The notes under the pieces are model-generated. The model had not been told where the DNA came from. It saw only the letters and a list, made by a program, of their open reading frames with translations, and ran no database searches. Below are positions 1 through 8,813 of a stretch of 17,073 nt of DNA, piece by piece. Positions within the stretch are counted from its first letter, which is position 1; every line of letters begins with the position of its first letter. A program made the translations under genes and the position numbers. Origin of the DNA: an uncultured Planctomycetaceae bacterium (GTDB taxonomy: Bacteria > Planctomycetota > Planctomycetia > Planctomycetales > Planctomycetaceae); NCBI GenBank assembly GCA_903823545.1, contig CAIJTL010001543.1, forward strand, positions 1 through 17,073, written 5' to 3'.

Positions 1-534
1 GAAGTACAAGCCGGTCACCGCGAAGTTTGATTTTGGCTGCTTCGGTTTTTCTTCGATGCTGATCGCTTTGCCGGTCGAGTCCAATTCGACGACGCCATAG
101 CGTTCCGGATCACGGACGTGATAGGCGAAAACGGTCGCTCCCGTGTCACGCTCGGCTGCTCGCTGTAGTTGCTGTGACAGTTGATGCCCATAGAAGATGT
201 TGTCGCCAAGGATCAGACAGGCCGGATCACCTGCCAGAAACTCTTCGCCGATCAAAAACGCTTGCGACAGCCCGCCGGGATTCGGCTGTTCGGCATACTC
301 GAAGGTCATGCCCCATTTGGAACCGTCGCCGAGCAATCTGCGATATAGCGGCAGATCGTGAGGCGTGCTGATAATCAAAATATGTCGCAATCCAGCCAGC
401 ATTAGCGTTGCCAGCGGGTAGTAGACCATCGGCTTATCGAACACCGGAAGCAACTGCTTGCTGATGACCTGCGTTGCTGGATACAGCCGAGTGCCTGAAC
501 CGCCTGCGAGAATAATGCCTTTGCGAATGCTCAT
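1..534 (-). CDS. rfbA: Glucose-1-phosphate thymidylyltransferase (3' end beyond window)
   Basis: Joins glucose-1-phosphate and dTTP to give dTDP-glucose, the first step towards dTDP-L-rhamnose and related cell-surface sugars; a cytoplasmic enzyme. The first 178 residues are in the window. Visible are the nucleotide-binding loop GGSGTRLYP at residues 11-19, the [16 protein letters not shown] segment at 26-41, the metal-binding region LGDNIFYG at 109-116, and the EEKPK segment at 161-165. All are standard for the RmlA/RfbA family, whose members are about 290 residues long, so roughly 110 residues lie outside. The ATG at 532-534 is preceded by AGGA with a 6-nt spacer, which supports this start. 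The frame stays open to base 1. It is divergent from proS, and no other sugar-nucleotide gene is visible on this side. The family call is firm; the exact nucleotide sugar pathway is inferred. Confidence 0.94.
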   Translation of the reverse strand, partial: MSIRKGIILAGGSGTRLYPATQVISKQLLPVFDKPMVYYPLATLMLAGLRHILIISTPHDLPLYRRLLGDGSKWGMTFEYAEQPNPGGLSQAFLIGEEFLAGDPACLILGDNIFYGHQLSQQLQRAAERDTGATVFAYHVRDPERYGVVELDSTGKAISIEEKPKQPKSNFAVTGLYF

Positions 535-571
535 GTGGTTTCCTAGAACCAGTGTTGAAAGTAGAGATTTC

Positions 572-625
572 GGTTAAACTGCAACGCCAACGTCGTGCGC
601 ACGCCGTTGGCGTTGCGGTTAAACC
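572..625. repeat. Long palindrome between rfbA and proS
   Basis: Bases 572-592 and 605-625 form an inverted repeat of 21 pairs: 19 Watson-Crick, one G-T (580/617) and one A-A mismatch (576/621). The core GCAACGCCAACG (581-592) and CGTTGGCGTTGC (605-616) is perfect. The 12-nt loop itself contains the palindrome CGTGCGCACG at 594-603. It lies upstream of both divergent genes, so it cannot be an ordinary terminator for either. No promoter was confidently recognised in the rest of this 254-nt gap. A dispersed repeat or a leader hairpin is the likeliest reading. Confidence 0.8.
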
Positions 626-776
626 CTCGCTTCAGACCGTGCGAGGTATATTTCGCTTTTGAACTTCAATGCAATTCCCTTTGCCCGATTCTCACTCTCT
701 GGCTCGGTGACGCGCGACTGCTAGAATCCCGCCCGCTCTCAACGATCCAATACCGCTCCCTTCAAGACATGCCCCC

Positions 777-782
777 AGGAGG
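777..782 (+). promoter_or_regulatory. Shine-Dalgarno site fixing the proS GTG start
   Basis: AGGAGG at 777-782 stands 5 nt before the GTG at 788. The perfect anti-16S match and good spacing support GTG as the true initiator, rather than the ATG 30 nt downstream (codon 11). Confidence 0.8.
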
Positions 783-787
783 CTTTC

Positions 788-2533
788 GTGCGCTGGTCTA
801 AGACTTTGATTCCGACGATGAAAGAAGTTCCGGCTGACGCGGAAATCCCCAGCCACCAATTGATGCTGCGCGCGGGCCTGATTCGTCAACTTATGGCCGG
901 AAGTTATTCGTATCTGCCGCTCGGCTGGAAGGCATTGCGAAAAGCAGAAGCGATCGTCCGTGAAGAAATCGAAGCGGCTGGGGGCATCGAAATTCACATG
1001 CCCGCGCTACAACCGATCGACTTGTTCGAGCGAACGGGCCGACGCGAAGCGTTCGGCAACGTCTTGTTTCAGTGGGAGCAACGTCGTGGTGGCGGTCGAG
1101 TTCAATTCGCGCTCGGCCCGACTCACGAAGAAGTCGTCACCGACCTCGTTGCCAAACACATCAGCAGCTACCGGCAGTTGCCGATCAACTTGTTCCAAAT
1201 TCAGACGAAGTTCCGCAATGAAGAGCGGCCTCGCTTCGGTGTCTTGCGAACGAGCGAATTCCTGATGAAGGACGCTTATAGCTTTCACACGAATGTGGAA
1301 TCGCTGAACGATACCTACAAAGCGATGTACCGCGCGTACTGCCGCATTTTCGCTCGCTGCGGCGTCGAGTACTTGCCGGTCGAAGCAGAAAGCGGCCCGA
1401 TCGGTGGTGATGCGTCGCACGAATTCATGTGCCCGGCCAATAACGGCGAGGACCGCATCGTCCACTGCCGCAAGACCGGTTACGCCGCAAACCTCGAGCG
1501 AGCGGACACCGGGCGAGTTCAACCGTCGCTGGAAACTTCCGCCGATGCGAAGCCGATCACCAAGTTGCACACACCAAACGTCGGTTCGATCGAAGCGGTC
1601 TGCAAATTCCTGAAGTGCAAACCGCCGCGCATGATCAAAACGTTGATTTACTCAGCCGATGACAAGGCAGTGGCGGTGCTGATTCGCGGCGATCACGAAG
1701 CAAACGAGGGAAAGATTCGCCGAGCACTCGGTGTGACCAAGCTGGAAATGGCAACCCCGGAAGTGATTCTGCAAGTGACCGGAGCGCCCGTCGGCTTCGC
1801 GGGGCCAGTCGGCATCAAGTGCCCGATCATCGCCGACCACGACATCCCGTTGATTGTTAACGCGATCACCGGCGCGAATGAGGGCGACCATCATCTCACG
1901 AACGTGAATGTCGGTCGCGATTATGTGCTGGAGAAAACGTTCGATCTCCGCAACGCTGTTGCGGGCGATCCGAGTCCGCGCGGTGAAGGGACGCTCGAAC
2001 TGGTTCACGGCATCGAGATCGGTCACGTTTTCAAGCTGGGAACGAAGTACTCGGTATCACTGGAAGCGTACTTTTCCGACGAAAAGGAACAACGGCATCC
2101 GATCATCATGGGCTGCTACGGCATCGGAGTGAACCGCATCATCGCCTCTCTGGCTGAAACAAAAAACGACGAGAATGGTTTGATTTGGCCGCTGGCCGTC
2201 GCACCGTATGAAGTGGTCGTTATCCCGCTGCAAGAAGAAGCGACCGTGGTCGAAGCAGCCGAGTCGGTCTACACACAACTTCAAAAAGCGGGTGTCGATG
2301 TCTTGCTGGATGATCGTGCTCAACGAGCTGGTGTGAAGTTCAAAGACGCCGACCTCATCGGCTTCCCGCTCCGAGTCGTCATCGGCGGCAAGGGGCTGCA
2401 AGAAGGCTTGATCGAACTCAAGTGGCGCACCGCCGCTGAGCCAATCAAAGTCCCCGTTGCCGACGCCATTGCAACGATCATGAAGCAACTCGCCGAACGA
2501 CGTGCTGAAGAAGCCGCATCGGTTCCGAGTTAA
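788..2533 (+). CDS. proS: Prolyl-tRNA synthetase, bacterial type with editing domain
   Basis: Charges tRNA-Pro with proline in the cytoplasm. It is a class II synthetase of 581 residues, normal for the long bacterial type. Visible in order: the [12 protein letters not shown] proline-binding segment at 110-121; class II motif 2, [13 protein letters not shown], at 142-154; an inserted YbaK-like editing domain at roughly 230-395 ([11 protein letters not shown] at 277-287, [10 protein letters not shown] at 298-307), which clears mischarged Ala-tRNA-Pro in the family; [11 protein letters not shown] at 412-422; motif 3, [12 protein letters not shown], at 442-453; and the anticodon-binding domain from about 468 to 570. 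The GTG start follows a perfect AGGAGG. Nothing is missing or frameshifted. It stands alone, divergent from rfbA and convergent with the PQQ-repeat gene. Confidence 0.97.
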   Translation: MRWSKTLIPTMKEVPADAEIPSHQLMLRAGLIRQLMAGSYSYLPLGWKALRKAEAIVREEIEAAGGIEIHMPALQPIDLFERTGRREAFGNVLFQWEQRRGGGRVQFALGPTHEEVVTDLVAKHISSYRQLPINLFQIQTKFRNEERPRFGVLRTSEFLMKDAYSFHTNVESLNDTYKAMYRAYCRIFARCGVEYLPVEAESGPIGGDASHEFMCPANNGEDRIVHCRKTGYAANLERADTGRVQPSLETSADAKPITKLHTPNVGSIEAVCKFLKCKPPRMIKTLIYSADDKAVAVLIRGDHEANEGKIRRALGVTKLEMATPEVILQVTGAPVGFAGPVGIKCPIIADHDIPLIVNAITGANEGDHHLTNVNVGRDYVLEKTFDLRNAVAGDPSPRGEGTLELVHGIEIGHVFKLGTKYSVSLEAYFSDEKEQRHPIIMGCYGIGVNRIIASLAETKNDENGLIWPLAVAPYEVVVIPLQEEATVVEAAESVYTQLQKAGVDVLLDDRAQRAGVKFKDADLIGFPLRVVIGGKGLQEGLIELKWRTAAEPIKVPVADAIATIMKQLAERRAEEAASVPS

Positions 2534-2570
2534 TCAGTTCGCCGAGCATATCGGTGATCTGCGAAGACGT

Positions 2571-2638
2571 TTCAACGCGAAGTATGTAGAGATTGAATTC
2601 TCTGCGTTACTTCGCGTCCTCTGCGCGTTTGTGTTGAA
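2571..2638. repeat. Palindromic element in the proS/PQQ convergent gap
   Basis: The outer arms TTCAAC (2571-2576) and GTTGAA (2633-2638) are perfect. Inside them, CGCGAAGTA (2576-2584) pairs with TACTTCGCG (2608-2616), followed by a small internal loop and AGAGA (2588-2592) with TCTCT (2599-2603). The right half carries the repeated words CTCTGCG and TTCGCG, in the style of dispersed CTCTGCG-type repeats seen in many bacterial genomes. It fills most of the 144-nt gap between two convergent stop codons, so it could also help end transcription, but there is no clear T-tract. Confidence 0.65.
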
Positions 2639-2677
2639 CGCTCTCCAAGCACCCGCGTTAGGGAATAAGCCCCCGAA

Positions 2678-4096
2678 TCATTCGCCGAAACAGTACAAGT
2701 GCCCGTTGGTTCGCAAGTAAATCTTGTTGTCGACGATCGCAGGAGTCGCGAATGTTTTCTCGCCGAACTCGGCGGTGTGCAGGATGCTCCAAGTTTTTTC
2801 GGAGCTAACGACGGTGAGGCGGCCTTCCTCGTCGATCACATAAACTTTGCGGTCGCCGCCAACAGGTGAGCTGTAGTAGTCTTCGGTTCCTGACACGCGG
2901 CCTTGTTTGAGATGCTTGCCGGTTTGGGCATCCAAGCTCGCCAAGATGCCGCCATCCTTCATCGTGAAAATCAGTCCGTTCGCGAAGAGGGGTGACGAGC
3001 AAAACGGAACCAACTTCGGTTGTTTCCAAACCAAGTGTGATTCAGTCGCCTCACCCTTCGCACCGGGCTTGATCGCGATGACGAGGTTTTTTCCTTGCTC
3101 GAACAACATGCGGAAGTATTCGTATTCCTTCTCGGTGATTGAGCCGCTCTTGTCGCGGTCCACCTGCGGGAAACGCTTCTTGATGTCACCTTCGGGAAGT
3201 TCTTTTTCTTCGAGCGTCCCATTGCCATCCTTGTCGAGATCTTTCTTGACCACGGCAAACGGTTCGACCGAGATGCGTTCCGCCTCGTCGCCCCCTTGAG
3301 CCCAACCGGCGACATACAGCATGTTGTCGCCGCCAATGACAGGACTCATGCAGACCGCTCGCGAGATACCGCGCACGGTCCAAAGTTCTTTGCCTGTCTC
3401 GAAGTCATACCCGATGACTCGCAACGTTGCGGCCACCACAACTTGCCGCTGCCCGTTCACGTTCCAGATGACCGGCGTGCAATAGTTGCGAGGAAATTCC
3501 GACCGATCCGTCTTCCAAATGACCGCCCCAGTTTGTTTGTCATACGCGGCGATGAAGGAATCCTGATCGTGGTCCTGACAAAGTATGACTCGATCGTCGA
3601 CGATTTGAGGCGAACTCCCCGCTCCAAACTCGTTTTTGAAAGGTCCCATTGGGATCTTCCAAAGCTCTTTGCCATCGCGGTCATAGCAAAACAGTCCACA
3701 TGAACCAAACAGTGAAACGACCCGCTCATCGTCTGCCGTCGGACTGCACTGTGCGTGGCTCCCAATGCCATGAACTCGCTCAAACTTTTCGTGCGGCGCT
3801 TCTTGCTCCCACAGAATTTTGCCACTGAGCTTGTCGAGCGAGATCGTCACCAGCTTCTGTTCGCGTTCGCCTGTCACATAAATTCTATCGCCGACAACGG
3901 CTGGCGATGAATGGCCGGGAGGCAACGCGACCTTCCAAACGACGTGCTTATCTGGGCCAATTTCAGTCGGCAACTTTGATCCAGCCGCTGCCAAGCCCGA
4001 ACCGTTCAACCCTCGAAACCGAGGCCATGCATCGGCGGCATTGATGGAACTCACACTGGCTAACGCAATCAACAACGCACCGATCAACTGACGCAT
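2678..4096 (-). CDS. Secreted PQQ-like beta-propeller protein with inserted EF-hand pair
   Basis: A 472-residue exported protein of unknown role. Residues 1-20 are a signal peptide (hydrophobic LIGALLIALASVSSINA, likely cut after INA). The mature start WPRFRGLNGSG is the opening typical of planctomycete PQQ_2-type propellers. Blade repeats show as W/G motifs, for example SGKILWEQEA (91-100), DGKELWKIP (141-149), TGAVIWKTD (189-197) and TGKELWTVRG (234-243). Between blades, residues 286-324 hold two canonical calcium loops, DLDKDGNGTLEE (286-297) and DRDKSGSITEKE (313-324). No haem-binding CxxCH is present and no catalytic residues are recognisable, so binding or scaffolding is as likely as enzymology. 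An upstream in-frame ATG (4138) would put 14 extra residues before the signal peptide. The chosen ATG (4094-4096) has GGAG 8 nt upstream. Confidence 0.88.
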   Translation of the reverse strand: MRQLIGALLIALASVSSINAADAWPRFRGLNGSGLAAAGSKLPTEIGPDKHVVWKVALPPGHSSPAVVGDRIYVTGEREQKLVTISLDKLSGKILWEQEAPHEKFERVHGIGSHAQCSPTADDERVVSLFGSCGLFCYDRDGKELWKIPMGPFKNEFGAGSSPQIVDDRVILCQDHDQDSFIAAYDKQTGAVIWKTDRSEFPRNYCTPVIWNVNGQRQVVVAATLRVIGYDFETGKELWTVRGISRAVCMSPVIGGDNMLYVAGWAQGGDEAERISVEPFAVVKKDLDKDGNGTLEEKELPEGDIKKRFPQVDRDKSGSITEKEYEYFRMLFEQGKNLVIAIKPGAKGEATESHLVWKQPKLVPFCSSPLFANGLIFTMKDGGILASLDAQTGKHLKQGRVSGTEDYYSSPVGGDRKVYVIDEEGRLTVVSSEKTWSILHTAEFGEKTFATPAIVDNKIYLRTNGHLYCFGE

Positions 4097-4328
4097 GAAA
4101 CCGTCTCCGTTCCGAAAAAATGCTGAGCGAATTCGCATGGGATTCTAGCGCAGCCCGATCCAGCTCTCCACTCGCAGTGCGAAGGTCACCACTGATTACA
4201 GAGAGCTTTTTTGAAACCGCCACAATTGATGACCGATTTCTCAATCTGCGTTATGCTCCCGTCGACGTGCTGGCCTGCGAGAGTTATCAGGCCGCTCCAC
4301 GAATTCTTTTGACCGACGAAAGACGAAT

Positions 4329-4676
4329 ATGTCCGCGACCCCAAATGCGACTCCTATCGAAGTCACCTGTGCTCAAGTGAAGGCTCGGCTTGATGCAGGA
4401 GACAAGTTTGTCTTCATCGATTGTCGCGAAGCGAGCGAGCACCAGGCCGTCGCAATTGCTGCCGCCACTTTATTGCCGATGAGCGAAATCCAGAACCGGA
4501 TCGGCGAACTCGAATCACAGCGCGATGCCGACATCATCATTCACTGCCATCACGGAGGCCGCAGTTTGAGAGTCGCCAATTGGCTTCGGCAACAAGGCTT
4601 TTCCAAAGCCCAAAGCATGGCTGGTGGAATCGATCAGTGGGCCATTGAAATCGACTCCAGCCTGCCACGCTATTGA
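4329..4676 (+). CDS. Single-domain rhodanese-like sulfurtransferase
   Basis: A 115-residue cytoplasmic protein made of one rhodanese domain. The FIDCREASEH segment (29-38) is the conserved CH2A-type motif. The active-site loop CHHGGRS (73-79) has the catalytic Cys73, which carries the persulfide in this family, and Arg78. MAGGIDQW (97-104) is the usual C-terminal motif. The size matches GlpE/PspE-like and ThiF-associated stand-alone rhodaneses. There is no signal peptide, so it is cytoplasmic, unlike PspE. The sulfur donor and acceptor cannot be told from sequence, and no thiamine, molybdopterin or Fe-S gene adjoins it. The ribosome site is weak (GAAAGA before ATG). It is divergent from the PQQ protein across 232 nt and convergent with the next gene. 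Confidence 0.9.
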   Translation: MSATPNATPIEVTCAQVKARLDAGDKFVFIDCREASEHQAVAIAAATLLPMSEIQNRIGELESQRDADIIIHCHHGGRSLRVANWLRQQGFSKAQSMAGGIDQWAIEIDSSLPRY

Positions 4677-4728
4677 TGAACCTTGTCGATTTGCGAGGCT
4701 CATCGTTTCATTGAAGTTCGACGAAAGC

Positions 4729-4744
4729 GATTCGACACCGAATC
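4729..4744. terminator. Small inverted repeat in convergent gap, possible bidirectional terminator
   Basis: GATTCG (4729-4734), a 4-nt loop, then CGAATC (4739-4744), lying 53 nt after the rhodanese stop and just beyond the stop of the opposing gene. The position suits a terminator shared by convergent genes, but no run of T follows on either strand. Confidence 0.3.
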
Positions 4745-4746
4745 AA

Positions 4747-6267
4747 TCACGACTCGACAGGCTCACCTTCCTGTGCGACGTCTTGAGCCGAGTTGGGAAT
4801 GTGAAGCAGCAACTGCAACAGATAGAAGCCGGGAAAGAAGTTGGGGGCGGATGCAGATTCTGTCATCACCGCCTTCTTGGCACCCTTGCGAAAAATCGAG
4901 AACGTCCCCTGATCCAACCCGTAGCCGTGATATTCGCTGTAGGGGAGCGTCACGGCTGGCTTGCGCCCGAGAAATCCGCCGGGACGATACTCCAAGCCAC
5001 CTTCGACAAAGGTCAGATTGCTTGTCCATTTGACGGTTTTCCCAGCACTTAGCCGTTCGGCCATGCGCCCGGCGATCGCTCGCGAAATAAAATCTCGCAG
5101 CTCTTCCAGCGAAGCATCTTCTCCTTGCACCGACGTGTTGTAAGCAATTGGTCGAGTGTTCGATTCAGGCAGCGGTTCAAACTTCATATTGATGTGCGTG
5201 CCGACATACGCCCCGTTGTGATAGTGCCGAGTGGCTGAGTACGTGAACGAGCCTGTATCGGCAAACTTCAACTGCCGCTCGCCGAACAGCGAGACCTTCA
5301 TCACGCCACGTTGCTGACATCGAAAGACGGATCGTTTCATTGCAATCGACGCATAAAGCAAGCCAGCCGCTATTGCCAACAGCAGGCCACCAGCAATTTT
5401 GGCTCCCGGATCTTTGTCGAATAACAAGCCGATTGCAGCCAGTCCAATCACAAATGAGATTATCGCTGTGATCACTCGCGTGAACTTCTTCGCTCGTCGC
5501 TCAAAAAGAATTCGTCCCAACCCTGGCCCGTCGTTGGAGTCATTCTTTTCGGACTCTTGCTTGAGTTGTTCGGCCAATAAGAGAGGCAACAAGCAGGCGT
5601 TTTGCGAGCCTGCGGGGAACTTCGCAAAGGCATCGTCTTGGCCACGTCGCCAGAGGCACATTTGATTGTCGAACACGGCGCATTCCGTCAGGTCGGAGAT
5701 CGGCGTGCTCACTTCGAGGCGATCGATGATTGCGTTAAACGAATCACCGTCCATCCACCAACTCTCACCTTCGACAGGCTCCTTCTGTTTCAACGAAGTT
5801 TCCAATTCGCTCCGCACCCGTTCCATCAAACGACGGATCAGTTCGGCCAACGGATCTGCGGCGACAATCGGAAACTTGTTCAAAAGTTCGAGTGGCCGTG
5901 GTTCGTCGATTGTCCACAGACGACAGGTACGCTGAATCTGTTTTGCCACACCGTTGGAAAATAGTTTGCGCTGCTCGAACGCGATTGCAACAACGTGCTC
6001 GTCATCAAACGCTCGCTCACCGTGTCGGTCGGTGTGAATAAACCCCTCCGCAGTATCTTCGATCCACTCACGGCGAGAACGCTGCACTGCACTCACAACT
6101 TCGAGCACAATCCAGAGTCCGCCACCGCCAACACAAAGCACAACCCCCAGCGTCGAGTCACCAAACAACAACACCATCACTCCACAAAGAGCAATCAGCG
6201 CTGCGAGTACTCGAAACACAACCATCGTTCTTGTAACACCACCACGAACAAGAACCGGTTCAGCCAT
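4747..6267 (-). CDS. Internally duplicated four-helix membrane protein of unknown function
   Basis: I do not recognise a named family. The 506-residue protein has two halves of the same design: a pair of membrane helices (about 14-35 and 41-61; again 264-283 and 289-310), each followed by a soluble region of about 175 residues. Matching landmarks are GERAF (83) and GERQL (329), an amphipathic helix DPLAELIRRLMERV (138) and ASLEELRDFISRAI (385), and the strand-turn FDNQMCLWRRG (199) and LDQGTFSIFRKG (451), each leading into a leucine-rich end (226 and 482). The soluble parts could be PH-like domains, which is a guess. The ATG at 6265-6267 was chosen; a TTG 51 nt upstream is the only earlier option and would add 17 residues. 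It is divergent from the PIN-PhoH gene. Confidence 0.8.
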   Translation of the reverse strand: MAEPVLVRGGVTRTMVVFRVLAALIALCGVMVLLFGDSTLGVVLCVGGGGLWIVLEVVSAVQRSRREWIEDTAEGFIHTDRHGERAFDDEHVVAIAFEQRKLFSNGVAKQIQRTCRLWTIDEPRPLELLNKFPIVAADPLAELIRRLMERVRSELETSLKQKEPVEGESWWMDGDSFNAIIDRLEVSTPISDLTECAVFDNQMCLWRRGQDDAFAKFPAGSQNACLLPLLLAEQLKQESEKNDSNDGPGLGRILFERRAKKFTRVITAIISFVIGLAAIGLLFDKDPGAKIAGGLLLAIAAGLLYASIAMKRSVFRCQQRGVMKVSLFGERQLKFADTGSFTYSATRHYHNGAYVGTHINMKFEPLPESNTRPIAYNTSVQGEDASLEELRDFISRAIAGRMAERLSAGKTVKWTSNLTFVEGGLEYRPGGFLGRKPAVTLPYSEYHGYGLDQGTFSIFRKGAKKAVMTESASAPNFFPGFYLLQLLLHIPNSAQDVAQEGEPVES

Positions 6268-6398
6268 GATGAGATCATTGAGAAGGATGGGGACGAGAGC
6301 GTAACGACTCAAAAACAAATCGCCTTAGTCGTTGACTAGGATCGCATGGATGCACTCTCGTTGCCACTCAATCCATTGATGAATTCTCAAAACAGTCG

Positions 6399-6427
6399 TT
6401 GACCGACAGGTACCTCGCGGATAGGTT
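6399..6427 (+). promoter_or_regulatory. Possible housekeeping promoter for the PIN-PhoH gene
   Basis: TTGACC (6399-6404, 5 of 6 to the -35 consensus), a 17-nt spacer, then TAGGTT (6422-6427, 3 of 6 to TATAAT), about 60 nt before the chosen start. The -35 and spacing are good; the -10 is weak. Confidence 0.3.
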
Positions 6428-6481
6428 CCTCCTCGCCGAAACGGATGCCGGTGTGCCAATTCAAATATGGTCGCCAATCAG

Positions 6482-6486
6482 GGAGG
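6482..6486 (+). promoter_or_regulatory. Shine-Dalgarno site deciding the PIN-PhoH start
   Basis: GGAGG at 6482-6486 is 5 nt before the ATG at 6492. The only upstream start in frame is a TTG at 6399, which has no such site and would add 31 residues outside the PIN domain. Confidence 0.75.
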
Positions 6487-6491
6487 ATCGA

Positions 6492-7832
<1,341 letters not shown>

Positions 7833-7951
7833 AGGTGGACCACCTATCCAGTCAGCGGACATCCCACTCCGTCTTCCATTTGTGGGACTGACCCTGAGCG
7901 GGTACAGCAACGAGGATGATCTCTCGACTAGCGGTCGATAGAGTCACTGGG

Positions 7952-8701
7952 ATGACAGCCTCACCGGACAACGATTGGCCGCAGCGACAAGCGAGTGAAT
8001 TTGCATCGACTCAATGGAGTTTGGTGTTACGTGCTGGACATCGTGTGGACCGGCAAGCTGAACTCGCTCTGGCGACGCTGTGTCAGCGGTATTGGTTTCC
8101 GTTGTATGCCTATGTTCGACGCCGAGTGGCTGACGTCCATCGGGCTCAGGATTTGACTCAGGATTTCTTCGCTCGACTCCTCGATAAAAATGTCCTCGCC
8201 AGTGCTTCGCCGGAACGAGGTCGTTTCCGAAGCTTTCTGCTGACATCGTTGAAGAACTTTTTGGCGAACGAATGGGATCGAGAGGGGGCCCGAAAGCGAG
8301 GTGGCGATCTTCAGTGTTTGTCACTGGATTGGGATTCGGGTGAGTCGCGGCTTCAAGTAGAGCCAGCTCAATTACAAACTCCAGAACGAGAGTTTGAACG
8401 CCAGTGGGCACTGTCGCTGCTTGAGATTGTTGTCCAACGATTACGTACTGAGTTCGATGCCTCAGGGAAAACGCGGCACTTTGAACTGCTCAAACAGACG
8501 CTGACTGGCGATCGTGGAGCGATCGACTACCTGGCGATTGGCGCGGAGTTGCAGATGAGCGAAGAGTCCGTTCGGCAAGCGGCTCACCGGCTGCGCAAGC
8601 GTTACCGAGAATTACTGCGGATGGAGGTCGCGGCGACGGTTGAACATGACGGCGATGTCGATGATGAGATCGGCCGACTGTTTGAGGCATTGGGCAGTTA
8701 G
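7952..8701 (+). CDS. ECF-type RNA polymerase sigma factor, kinase-linked planctomycete type
   Basis: 249 residues. Region 2 (about 38-115) includes LCQRYWFPLYAYVRRR (43-58) and DLTQDFFARLL (67-77), the sigma-2 core that binds core polymerase and the -10 element. Region 4 (about 190-224) carries the helix-turn-helix IDYLAIGAELQMSEESVRQA (191-210), followed by HRLRKRYRELLR, for the -35 contact. A long linker (about 115-185) separates them, as in the large sigma family that is abundant in planctomycetes and often sits beside Ser/Thr kinases. It lies 112 nt before such a kinase, so regulation through phosphorylation is plausible but inferred. No anti-sigma gene is present. The start is uncertain: an ATG at 7916 adds 12 residues; neither has a good ribosome site. 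7952 was chosen because the family's N-terminal TQWSLVLRA segment begins shortly after it. Confidence 0.9.
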   Translation: MTASPDNDWPQRQASEFASTQWSLVLRAGHRVDRQAELALATLCQRYWFPLYAYVRRRVADVHRAQDLTQDFFARLLDKNVLASASPERGRFRSFLLTSLKNFLANEWDREGARKRGGDLQCLSLDWDSGESRLQVEPAQLQTPEREFERQWALSLLEIVVQRLRTEFDASGKTRHFELLKQTLTGDRGAIDYLAIGAELQMSEESVRQAAHRLRKRYRELLRMEVAATVEHDGDVDDEIGRLFEALGS

Positions 8702-8746
8702 CCCCAAGATTGGACTCTCTAGTTTTAATTTCTGAGGATTGAAAAA

Positions 8747-8759
8747 TTTGTGTCACAAA
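8747..8759. promoter_or_regulatory. Palindrome upstream of the kinase gene, candidate operator or promoter element
   Basis: TTTGTG and CACAAA flank a single central T, a perfect 13-nt palindrome in the 112-nt gap between sigma factor and kinase. It contains TGTCACA, a word reported as the -35 element of some ECF sigma groups (for example ECF41), but no matching CGTC lies 16 nt downstream. The element could be a regulator site or a promoter for the kinase gene. Confidence 0.35.
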
Positions 8760-8813
8760 GGTTCGTAGATTCTTTAGAGACGGGCAGATTCATTTCAAAA
8801 CAGGATTTCCGTC

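Noticed and set aside
595..801. Plus-strand frame of 68 codons running through the palindrome into the proS start
   Set aside because: It begins inside the inverted repeat, has no ribosome site and overlaps the proS start; it is explained by the repeat.
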